A stretch of DNA of 5,655 nt from Candidatus Babelota bacterium (GCA_013213985.1 JABSSP010000170.1:1-5655); one strand, 5' to 3'. Counted from the stretch's first letter, positions 1 to 4,994 are shown. Translations and numbers: made by a program. Notes: generated from the letters alone by a model not told the origin.

Positions 1-555
1 AAATCTTTGAAAATTAACAACTGACCAGCAATCTGTGATTTTAGCTTCAGATAATCCATTGTTAATTAATCGATTTCTAAAGGCAGGAAAGCAAATAACT
101 CCTAAGCACCACTGACTATTAGCTGCTTTGCAATACGAGTTCAATTGCCTTTTGTGAGCTAAAATATCAAATGAATGACTTCTGATTGTAAAATGCACAT
201 GATGTTTATTGGCCAATTTTTCAAGTAGAGGTGCATGTGTGAGCCAATGCGTATGCATAATATGCGGCTGAAATTCTTGAATGGCTTGATCGAGTTCTTT
301 TACAGAATGTTGCTCATAGGGGAAAAAATTTTTTCTGGTGACCTTTGCTTTTGAACCTATTGATATGATTTTAATATTATATTCATTCCAGAGACTTGCA
401 ATTTCTTCATGTACATAGGTTTCAGATATTGCAGGGTAATTTCTTACAATATACAATATGCGCAAAGATTTTTTGTCATTGGCATACGTTATACTTCCCA
501 AAACAAAAAATAGTGCTAATAAAAGAAATAATTGCTTTCGTGGTACAAACAACAT
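1..555 (-). CDS. Glycosyltransferase family 4-like protein with N-terminal signal peptide (3' end cut by window edge)
   Basis: The ATG at 553-555 opens a frame of 185 codons that is still open at base 1, so only the N-terminal half is visible. A purine-rich ribosome binding site (AGGGGAG) lies just upstream. Residues 1-25 form a classic Sec signal peptide: basic RK at 6-7, a run of Leu/Phe, then a TYA/ND cleavage site. The mature part begins like the N-terminal Rossmann domain of GT4 sugar transferases: a beta strand LRILYIVRNYP (31-41), then SETYVHEEI (44-52), which resembles the (L)SETF-x-xxEI signature of WcaL/AmsK-type enzymes, then HIMHTHW (98-104) and a strand containing FTIRSHSFD (122-130). 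The visible end, KITDCWSVVNFQRF, resembles the linker before the donor-binding C-terminal domain, which lies outside the window. It is the last visible gene of the minus-strand cluster, 26 bases after the VKOR gene. GT4 enzymes normally work in the cytoplasm with nucleotide sugars, so a cleavable signal peptide is odd. The fold assignment is fairly safe; substrate and location are unknown. Confidence 0.72.
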   Translation of the reverse strand, partial: MLFVPRKQLFLLLALFFVLGSITYANDKKSLRILYIVRNYPAISETYVHEEIASLWNEYNIKIISIGSKAKVTRKNFFPYEQHSVKELDQAIQEFQPHIMHTHWLTHAPLLEKLANKHHVHFTIRSHSFDILAHKRQLNSYCKAANSQWCLGVICFPAFRNRLINNGLSEAKITDCWSVVNFQRF

Positions 556-581
556 TTATCTTCTCCCCTTTAGGATATATT

Positions 582-971
582 TTATTTATTCAGATAAGTT
601 AAAAATAATAACAATCCATTAATCACATATGTTGTAACACAAACTAAGCAAAAAATCTTAATTTTAGTGCATAAAATGTAAGCCAAGAAAAATGATACCG
701 CAACTCCGGCTAGTGCTAAATACAACAGCAATTGTTTTTGTCCGAGCAGAGAAAGTATCAGTATTGTCATATAATAGAGTATTCCCAATAGTGCGTTGGA
801 CACGCCAAATATTTTTCCATACGAACTTACAATTGGTTTTGAACATGATATTTTATCAGAAATATCGCAGAGCGGTTTGTAATTTGGATCTGCTTTTACT
901 TTTTTTTCAAGGTAGACCGCATAAGCTGAAACGACTAAACCGAGTATTGCCAGTATAGTGATTGCAATCAC
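582..971 (-). CDS. VKOR-family thiol-disulfide oxidoreductase, stand-alone, GTG start
   Basis: This 129-residue membrane protein belongs to the vitamin K epoxide reductase family, which in bacteria reoxidises a DsbA-like partner and passes electrons to quinone, so disulfides can form in the periplasm. About four hydrophobic helices are visible, roughly at residues 3-20, 58-76, 80-98 and 106-125. The loop after helix 1 carries Cys35 and Cys43, followed by Ser49/Ser50; the spacing (8, then 6) matches the loop cysteines and serine of known VKORs. The motif FGVSNALLG (55-63) is typical of bacterial members, and the active-site CxxC is C108-LV-C111. Cys101 is an extra cysteine. The start is GTG at 969-971, placed by an AAGGA site a few bases upstream; no in-frame ATG lies close by. 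There is no fused thioredoxin domain and no DsbA-like gene in the window, so the partner must be encoded elsewhere. The gene follows the PilN-like gene by 12 bases, which suggests co-transcription. Confidence 0.9.
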   Translation of the reverse strand: MIAITILAILGLVVSAYAVYLEKKVKADPNYKPLCDISDKISCSKPIVSSYGKIFGVSNALLGILYYMTILILSLLGQKQLLLYLALAGVAVSFFLAYILCTKIKIFCLVCVTTYVINGLLLFLTYLNK

Positions 972-983
972 AATTTTCCTTTT

Positions 984-1514
984 TTAAATTTGATTATTTT
1001 TGATAACTACCAAAATAGTTTGATCTGGTTGCATTTGTAATGAGCTGATATGAATATTTTTGAACTCTGGTTCTTTTGATAGTTGTTCAGTTATTACAAG
1101 TGCGCGCTCGGTGTCAGACGCAATAAATGATAGCTCAAAGTTTGTGCAATCGACTGTTATTTTTTTTAAATTTTCTGGACTCACTATTTTTGTAATGATG
1201 TCTAAATAACGATAGGGATGATGCGCAGATTTTTTCATGCCCGAAAGATGAGAAAGCTTTTTGTTGAGTGTGCGACTTTCGTGTTGTAATGATTGTTCTT
1301 GTTTAAGTCTCTCTTCAATGTCTGCAACGGTACTTTTTAATCTATGATATTCGTTTTTTCTTTTATTCCATTGCAAAAGTTGTTTGCCTTGTAGTGTGCA
1401 GATGCCGATAACAAGAAGTGCAAGTAAAATGGTATAGCCAGTAAGCCAGCGCGACAGTTGTTGTTGTTTTTTTGGTTCTCGTGTTTCTATAAAATTAATT
1501 TTTTTCATATACAT
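984..1514 (-). CDS. PilN-like type IV pilus/competence inner-membrane assembly protein
   Basis: The product has the full PilN/HofN layout: a short cytoplasmic N-terminus with INFIETREPKKQ (residues 6-17), close to the INLLPWRE-type motif by which PilN docks on PilM; one membrane helix at about 25-41; a charged, heptad-like coiled coil at about 45-92; and a C-terminal domain from about 102 whose YRYLDIITKIVSPENLKKI resembles the periplasmic ferredoxin-like domain of PilN. In known systems PilN and PilO pair in the inner membrane and link PilM to the outer-membrane secretin. Two starts are possible: the ATG at 1512-1514, only 3 bases after AGGA, or the ATG at 1506-1508, with about 9 bases of spacing. 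The second gives MKKINFIETRE and 174 residues and fits both the ribosome site and the family better. The gene starts 6 bases after the PilM-like gene ends. No PilO-like gene follows; a VKOR gene comes next. Confidence 0.78.
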   Translation of the reverse strand: MYMKKINFIETREPKKQQQLSRWLTGYTILLALLVIGICTLQGKQLLQWNKRKNEYHRLKSTVADIEERLKQEQSLQHESRTLNKKLSHLSGMKKSAHHPYRYLDIITKIVSPENLKKITVDCTNFELSFIASDTERALVITEQLSKEPEFKNIHISSLQMQPDQTILVVIKNNQI

Positions 1515-1520
1515 CCTTTT

Positions 1521-2234
1521 TTAATCGGATAATTTTTCAGCAAAGTAGAGTCCGGCAAGTGTATGCAGTAAAGGCATATCTTTTTTTTCATCTATGTAAT
1601 AGTTGGCTGAGTCGATACGCACTAACTGTTCAAGTGAATTTGTGGTTAACGTTTTGCTCAAATCATTGTTGTATTGTTTCATATCATGCGCAAGTTGCTC
1701 TTGGCGAACGGCGTTGTTATGTATGTGTTGATAGGTTTGAAGTTGCGCTGCAAATGGCGTTGTTATGGTGAGTACATTTAATGATACACTTTGCGTAAAC
1801 AATTGATATTGAAAAAGCAATTCACGTGGAATGCCTGCAACATAAAATTGAAATTGTGCATTTTCTGTTGGATATAAATAATGAGTGTTCCATATTTTTT
1901 TGTGGCTGTTTTCTAGATTGAGATCGCCAGGGGTTGGTGTTGTTGTAGTGAACGCAACAATATTTTCAAAAATAGTCGGACCACTTAATGCACATGTTAT
2001 AAATGCATTATGTAAAGAATGGTAAGTTAAAAAATCGGCGACATGCGAATACAAAAACGTCGGGTTAAAAACAACATTATTTTCAAAAGCGCAGTTGGTT
2101 ATTGGTATTTTTTTGAATGCTTTAAGTGCAGGTTTATTTCTTTTTTTTTCTTTTGTTATCCATGCAAGTGCAAGTTCTGTTGGACTTAAAGAAAGGGTGA
2201 TAATTTCATTTTTCAGTTTCGGTAGAGGCCACAT
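1521..2234 (-). CDS. Compact PilM/HofM-like protein, nucleotide-binding motif apparently lost
   Basis: The 237-residue product is recognised as PilM-like from several weak but ordered matches and from its position directly before a PilN-like gene. The N-terminal strand IITLSLSPTELALAWI (11-26) sits where PilM has its actin-type phosphate-1 loop (VGIDIGSSSVKVVEL-like). NAFITCALSGPTIFENIVAF (76-95) resembles the second strand pair. FYVAGIPRELLFQY (130-143) followed by SLNVLTITTPFAAQL (151-165) resembles the PilM segment 'vaAarrelve...GL.p..vd...fA'. PLLHTLAGLYFAEKL (221-235) resembles the C-terminal helix. PilM is usually about 350 residues; this is closer to the shorter HofM of enterobacteria, with most of the second ATP-binding subdomain absent. 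The acidic and glycine residues of the phosphate-1 loop are missing, so ATP binding looks unlikely. It is soluble, with no signal peptide. The start codon lies inside the prmC 3' end (29-base overlap) with GGAAG upstream, which suggests translational coupling. Confidence 0.62.
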   Translation of the reverse strand: MWPLPKLKNEIITLSLSPTELALAWITKEKKRNKPALKAFKKIPITNCAFENNVVFNPTFLYSHVADFLTYHSLHNAFITCALSGPTIFENIVAFTTTTPTPGDLNLENSHKKIWNTHYLYPTENAQFQFYVAGIPRELLFQYQLFTQSVSLNVLTITTPFAAQLQTYQHIHNNAVRQEQLAHDMKQYNNDLSKTLTTNSLEQLVRIDSANYYIDEKKDMPLLHTLAGLYFAEKLSD

Positions 2235-3123
2235 TTTGTATACTTCCGCTTACTAAACGATCTTTTTTATACATATCTTGATCGACGTTAATGTTAGTAT
2301 ACGAAGCTGCACTCATGAGTGCTACCGTTTCTGGGCCTTGGTTGTATCCAACCTCAATAAAAAGCTGATTAATCCTTTGTTGCGCAAGTTCTTTATTTTC
2401 TTTTAAATACGCTTTTGCTTGGTCAACAATAACGCGAATAATTGCAAACCCTTCGTCGTCTGCGCGCAGTGCTTGCGGATCTTCCCATGCACGCACTGAT
2501 TCGTCCAATTGTTCGTATTCTTTCTCAGAAATATAAGGCGGATTGCTGACAATTAAATCAAATTGATTATGGCTGGGAATTGACTCAAAAACATCAGATT
2601 TTATGAATGTAGTATTTTCAATGTTGTTGTGAAGTTCATTTTTTTTTGCCAAGGCAAGTGCGTACGCAGAAATATCGGTTGCAACAATGTGAGCTTCAGG
2701 AAGTGCACGCGCAAGCGCAAGTCCAACACAACCGCTGCCAGTACACAAATCTAAAATGTTTAGTTTTTTATTTTGTAACTTTTTAAGTTGATCTACGATG
2801 CGTAGTGTCCACTCTTCAGTTTCTGGGCGCGGAATTAAAACGGGTGGTTCAACAAAAATAGTTAAATCACCAAAAGGTACCCAGCCAATTAAATATTGCA
2901 GTGGCACCTTTTTTTCAACTTGTTGATTAATCCAATCATTGAGTTTTTCTTTTTCTGCATCATTCAAAACCAAAGCATCTTGTGTAAGAAGTTCGGTTTT
3001 TGTTTTTTGTGTAATTTCTTGTAACATCCACCACGCATATTGATTGCGTAATGTTTTATTTGGATAGCACGCTTTTAATTTTGTTTCAATTTGTTTAATT
3101 ATTTCGCTGGCAGGATGTTCCAT
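2206..3123 (-). CDS. prmC: Peptide chain release factor N5-glutamine methyltransferase PrmC
   Basis: PrmC uses S-adenosylmethionine to methylate the glutamine of the GGQ motif in release factors RF1 and RF2 in the cytoplasm, which speeds termination of translation. The 305-residue product has both expected domains. The helical N-terminal release-factor-binding part ends in PLQYLIG (74-80) and VLIPRPETEE (95-104), both diagnostic for the family. The Rossmann methyltransferase domain shows the SAM-binding loop DLCTGSGCVGLALA (125-138), an acidic strand end VATDIS (147-152), and the catalytic NPPYI (194-198) that positions the glutamine amide. DPQAL (215-219) and DDEGF (222-226) complete the conserved set. 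The length is only slightly above the usual 275-300. The ATG at 3121-3123 has AAGGA 6 bases upstream. It is the first gene of the minus-strand cluster and is not next to prfA, its common neighbour elsewhere. Its 3' end overlaps the PilM-like gene. The upstream region contains transposase-derived sequence, and I see no convincing promoter there. Confidence 0.96.
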   Translation of the reverse strand: MEHPASEIIKQIETKLKACYPNKTLRNQYAWWMLQEITQKTKTELLTQDALVLNDAEKEKLNDWINQQVEKKVPLQYLIGWVPFGDLTIFVEPPVLIPRPETEEWTLRIVDQLKKLQNKKLNILDLCTGSGCVGLALARALPEAHIVATDISAYALALAKKNELHNNIENTTFIKSDVFESIPSHNQFDLIVSNPPYISEKEYEQLDESVRAWEDPQALRADDEGFAIIRVIVDQAKAYLKENKELAQQRINQLFIEVGYNQGPETVALMSAASYTNINVDQDMYKKDRLVSGSIQNVASTETEK

Positions 3124-3194
3124 ACTTTTTCCTTGTTTCTCTGATTAAACTTAACATTGCACTTCTTGCTGCAACTAATATTAGGAGATCAAAA

Positions 3195-3296
3195 ATGAAA
3201 CCAAAATTTCATCCGCCATATCGCTGGGTCGTAGAAAGAATTTTTGGTTGGTTTGCTTGGTATGGAGGCCTCAAAATATGTTGGGCAAAAACATAA
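3195..3296 (+). pseudogene. Remnant of an IS5-type DDE transposase, C-terminal end only
   Basis: A 33-codon open frame encodes MKPKFHPPYRWVVERIFGWF followed by AWYGGLKICWAKT. The RWVVER-x-F-x-W-(n)-R/G-L core is the hallmark of the last conserved block of IS5/IS4-type transposases, where the glutamate of VER is the third acidic residue of the DDE triad. The rest of the transposase, including both aspartates, is absent. The same frame is open for some way upstream (back past 3144) and may include more of the protein (AATNIRRSK); after the stop at 3294-3296 it can be read through another stop at 3312-3314 into LVYLLFIFNLAF, which could be decayed C-terminal sequence. By chance or otherwise, an AGGAG with ideal spacing precedes the ATG at 3195. 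I read it as a dead fragment rather than a gene. No terminal inverted repeats were identified. Confidence 0.72.
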
Positions 3297-3342
3297 GTAT
3301 TTTATTCATTATAACTCGTTTACCTTCTTTTCATATTCAATC

Positions 3343-3371
3343 TTGCTTTTCAATGCGCAAGACTATACTAT
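3343..3371 (+). promoter_or_regulatory. Possible sigma-70-type promoter for the secreted-protein pair
   Basis: TTGCTT at 3343-3348 and TACTAT at 3366-3371 are separated by 17 bases, with an overlapping TATACT at 3364-3369. The 5' leader to the ATG at 3421 would be about 43 bases. Matches to consensus are partial and the region is AT-rich, so this is tentative. It lies just past the transposase remnant and could derive from the end of the element. Confidence 0.3.
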
Positions 3372-3420
3372 CAGCAATGAAAAAACTGAAACAAGATCTT
3401 ATATAAAAAAGGAGAAAAGA

Positions 3421-3840
3421 ATGAAGAAATACCTGTTCCTTCTTGTATTACCTTCTTTTGGGGCAACAAAAATGGTTGCGTGCCCAATGACCATAAAAAA
3501 TGACGGTACCTCACAAATAGTCATCGTTGATCCAAACGGAACACAAGCGATACGCTTACAACCTGGGAGCAGTCAAATAATTGACCCAGCCATTACCTCA
3601 TTCCCCCAAAAATATTTAAAATGGCTTGGATACAAAGAAACATTGAACTTTTATGTAGAAAATAAAGACAAACCAAACACTTTTTATTTAAAATATCAGA
3701 TGACTGAGCATTACTGTGCAGAAAGTGAAACATTTACGCTCAGTGATATAATTAAATTTATTGACAATCCAACCGATCGCTTTTCGGTCAAGCAATTTGA
3801 AAAAAAAGAGGCGCATGATCATGGTGACCATGCACATTAG
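3421..3840 (+). CDS. Uncharacterised small exported protein with His-rich C-terminal tail
   Basis: I do not recognise the family. The chosen start is the ATG at 3421, not the frame's earlier start codons from 3244 on, because AAAGGAG lies just upstream and the product then opens with a proper signal peptide: KK at 2-3, hydrophobic YLFLLVLPSFGA at 4-15, and a MVA/CP cleavage site after residue 20. Cys21 would be the first mature residue, but the -3 position is Met, so a lipoprotein site is possible only weakly. The mature part (about 119 residues) contains short alternating strands (MTIKNDGTSQIVIVDPNGTQ, then IRLQPGSSQIID), which suggests a beta-sandwich, and a second cysteine, Cys99, that could pair with Cys21. 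The tail, residues 132-139, is HDHGDHAH, a plausible metal-binding patch. The earlier part of the open frame (3244-3420) crosses the transposase remnant and a likely promoter. A second small exported protein follows 9 bases later. Confidence 0.82.
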   Translation: MKKYLFLLVLPSFGATKMVACPMTIKNDGTSQIVIVDPNGTQAIRLQPGSSQIIDPAITSFPQKYLKWLGYKETLNFYVENKDKPNTFYLKYQMTEHYCAESETFTLSDIIKFIDNPTDRFSVKQFEKKEAHDHGDHAH

Positions 3841-3849
3841 GAAAGAATA

Positions 3850-4023
3850 ATGGACTATTATTTTATTTATATCTTTTTACTTGTATCAACATGTTTTGTA
3901 GATGCAGCTCAAATATCCCGGATCCCTTTTACAGAAAAAGATTATAAAACCTATTGTGTTCTGCTAAAACTTACCGATGATTATTTCAAATCAGTTGGAA
4001 TAACAACCAATTCTAAACCATAA
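3850..4023 (+). CDS. Small exported protein of 57 residues, function unknown
   Basis: ATG at 3850-3852 follows the previous stop by 9 bases, with AGGAAAG overlapping that stop as a well-placed ribosome site, so the two genes are probably one transcript. Residues 1-19 are a hydrophobic leader (DYYFIYIFLLVSTCFVDA) with a possible cleavage after VDA or DAA; it lacks the usual basic residues at the N-terminus. The mature peptide would be only about 38 residues, polar and with one cysteine (Cys36): it starts QISRIPFTEKDYKTY and ends in TTNSKP. The frame stops cleanly at 4021-4023, and I found no continuation in other frames, so there is no direct sign of a frameshift. It may be a genuine small secreted peptide or the stump of a longer protein. 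No family recognised. Confidence 0.6.
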   Translation: MDYYFIYIFLLVSTCFVDAAQISRIPFTEKDYKTYCVLLKLTDDYFKSVGITTNSKP

Positions 4024-4036
4024 AATGTAACTCCCA

Positions 4037-4060
4037 TATATTGCAAAAACTTGCAATATA
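4037..4060 (+). terminator. Perfect 10-bp hairpin after the secreted-protein pair (possible weak terminator)
   Basis: TATATTGCAA (4037-4046) and TTGCAATATA (4051-4060) are exact reverse complements around the loop AAAC. Only a short, interrupted T stretch follows (AATTAATTTT), so termination would be weak; it could instead protect the 3' end of the transcript or bind a protein. It lies 13 bases after the 57-residue gene. Confidence 0.45.
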
Positions 4061-4109
4061 AATTAATTTTCGAAAAAGAAATGAAAACAAATGAATGATT
4101 CTACAGACT

Positions 4110-4147
4110 AAAAAAAAGGCGCCTCGCAATGAGACGCCTTTTTTTTT
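4110..4147. terminator. Bidirectional intrinsic terminator between convergent gene blocks
   Basis: Eight A (4110-4117) are followed by GGCGCCTC (4118-4125), loop GCAAT, GAGACGCC (4131-4138) and nine T (4139-4147). The stem GGCG-x-CTC has a single C/A mismatch and extends through the A/T tracts. Because an A run precedes and a T run follows, it should work on both strands: for the plus-strand secreted-protein pair and for the minus-strand GNAT gene, whose stop codon is 10 bases away. Confidence 0.9.
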
Positions 4148-4157
4148 ATTTTTTAAT

Positions 4158-4727
4158 TTAATCTAACTTTTTTGCATAATTTACAAAGCCTCGGTCTCGA
4201 CCGTATTCTTCGAACCCAAGCTTTTCACTGTACAGCTTTTGTGCTGCAAGATTTTCTACCCGCGTAACTAAACGCACATACGCAGCACCCATTCGTTTAA
4301 GATCTTGTAATGCGTAATGAATTAATTTTTGTGCATAGCCACGACCACGATAATCCTTATCAATTACTAAGAAAAGAATGTGGCCTTGATAGGTTTTTTG
4401 TAAATAATAGGTCACGAAACCAACAACTTTATCATCTTTGCGTAAAACTTTAATGCGCATTTTACCAAAATATTCTGGTTCGTACTGACTTGGTGCACGA
4501 TGTTTTAACATGTGCTCAGCGGAATAATCTTCACTTTCAATCAGCAAATACCAATCGTCTTTCATGATCCTAAGTATGTCTTGGGTGTCACGATCATCTT
4601 GAAAATTTTCAATGCCATTGGATGTTATAGGTGCAGTAGGAGTGTACTGGTACAATAAAAATCCTCCTAATACAGCTGCAGCAATACCAAACAAAATAAG
4701 TAAGTAGTTTTTTTTCAAAATATTCAT
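4158..4727 (-). CDS. GNAT-family N-acetyltransferase domain behind an N-terminal membrane anchor
   Basis: The C-terminal 100 residues or so are a clear GNAT domain: GFVTYYL strand (103-109), then HILFLVIDKDYRGRGYAQKL (116-135) with the R/Q-x-x-G-x-G/A acetyl-CoA loop (RGRGYA, 127-132), and NLAAQKLYSEKLGFEEYGR (159-177), the usual motif B ending in the LGFE turn. GNAT enzymes transfer an acetyl group from acetyl-CoA to amines; the substrate cannot be told here. Unusually, residues 1-28 are KK followed by a 19-residue hydrophobic helix (LLILFGIAAAVLGGFLLY) with basic residues before it, so the domain is predicted to be anchored in the inner membrane and to face the periplasm. A Pro/Thr-containing linker follows (TPTAPITSNG). 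The start ATG (4725-4727) has only a weak GGA site four bases away. A run of eight A bases lies at codons 5-7. The gene ends at the bidirectional terminator and lies 55 bases after the small membrane protein gene. Confidence 0.85.
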   Translation of the reverse strand: MNILKKNYLLILFGIAAAVLGGFLLYQYTPTAPITSNGIENFQDDRDTQDILRIMKDDWYLLIESEDYSAEHMLKHRAPSQYEPEYFGKMRIKVLRKDDKVVGFVTYYLQKTYQGHILFLVIDKDYRGRGYAQKLIHYALQDLKRMGAAYVRLVTRVENLAAQKLYSEKLGFEEYGRDRGFVNYAKKLD

Positions 4728-4754
4728 AAAGTCCGTAGTAGTTTAATGTTAGTA

Positions 4755-4782
4755 TTGACACTGTTCAATAATTAATTATACA
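4755..4782 (+). promoter_or_regulatory. Promoter-like sequence facing plus strand between two minus-strand genes
   Basis: TTGACA (4755-4760, a perfect -35 box) and TATACA (4777-4782, five of six for -10) are 16 bases apart on the plus strand. The -10 side overlaps a 12-bp perfect palindrome, ATAATTAATTAT (4768-4779). On the minus strand the same region offers a weaker TTGAAC-17-TAAACT pair that could serve the GNAT gene. Transcription from the plus-strand site would run antisense to the 61-residue gene and truA. AT-rich sequence makes chance matches likely. Confidence 0.3.
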
Positions 4783-4968
4783 TCAAGGAAATAAAAACGT
4801 CTTTAAAAACCAATACACACCAAGTCCTGCAAGCAAACCTATAAATGCTATGGGTGCACGTCTAATAAAATTATCAAACGTTAGTTTTTTGCCTTGTCCA
4901 TACAAAGAACCTAATGTTGCGCCAATAACTGCGCCCGAACCGAGTATTAAATATCTCATTATTTCCAT
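4783..4968 (-). CDS. Small two-helix membrane protein, function unknown
   Basis: The 61-residue product has two hydrophobic segments, about residues 5-23 (YLILGSGAVIGATLGSLYG) and about 40-60 (AFIGLLAGLGVYWFLKTFLF), joined by a short polar, basic loop (QGKKLTFDNFIRRAP). Helix 1 is a glycine-zipper-like pattern (G10, G12, G16, G20, G24), a feature that allows tight helix packing. Basic residues in the loop suggest the loop is cytoplasmic with both ends outside. The start may be the ATG at 4966-4968 or the in-frame ATG at 4957-4959 (MRYLIL, 58 residues), which has GGA four bases before it; neither ribosome site is strong. It starts 26 bases after truA ends and probably shares its transcript. 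I recognise no family; it is called a gene because of its position, intact frame and coherent membrane pattern. Confidence 0.65.
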   Translation of the reverse strand: MEIMRYLILGSGAVIGATLGSLYGQGKKLTFDNFIRRAPIAFIGLLAGLGVYWFLKTFLFP

Positions 4969-4994
4969 GGTATTTCTTTCATGTAAAATATGAA

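Noticed and set aside
396..602. Plus-strand open frame of 68 codons
   Set aside because: It lies opposite the start of the glycosyltransferase gene and the end of VKOR; composition is unremarkable and there is no ribosome site or recognisable motif.
692..958. Plus-strand open frame of 88 codons opposite VKOR, and a minus-strand frame at 664-846
   Set aside because: Both overlap the well-supported VKOR gene with its full set of redox residues and are shadow frames.
1559..1771. Plus-strand open frame of 70 codons
   Set aside because: Antisense shadow of the PilM-like gene, with no start signals.
3157..3176. TTGCA...TGCAA short inverted repeat upstream of prmC as an operator or IS end
   Set aside because: Only five base pairs with an eight-base loop; expected by chance.
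3124..3194. Promoter for the prmC cluster
   Set aside because: Minus-strand pairs such as TTGCAG and TTTAAT have poor spacing (19 bases); no convincing -35/-10 pair was found, so none is annotated.
3244..3420. N-terminal extension of the 139-residue secreted protein using an earlier start codon
   Set aside because: The extension crosses the transposase remnant in another frame and a likely promoter, has no ribosome site, and would bury the clear signal peptide that begins at 3421 after AAAGGAG.
4708..4715. Run of eight A (minus strand) at codons 5-7 of the GNAT gene as a phase-variation tract
   Set aside because: Runs of eight or nine A/T occur in several genes here, including prmC (2639-2647) and truA (5531-5538), so this looks like AT bias rather than a switch.
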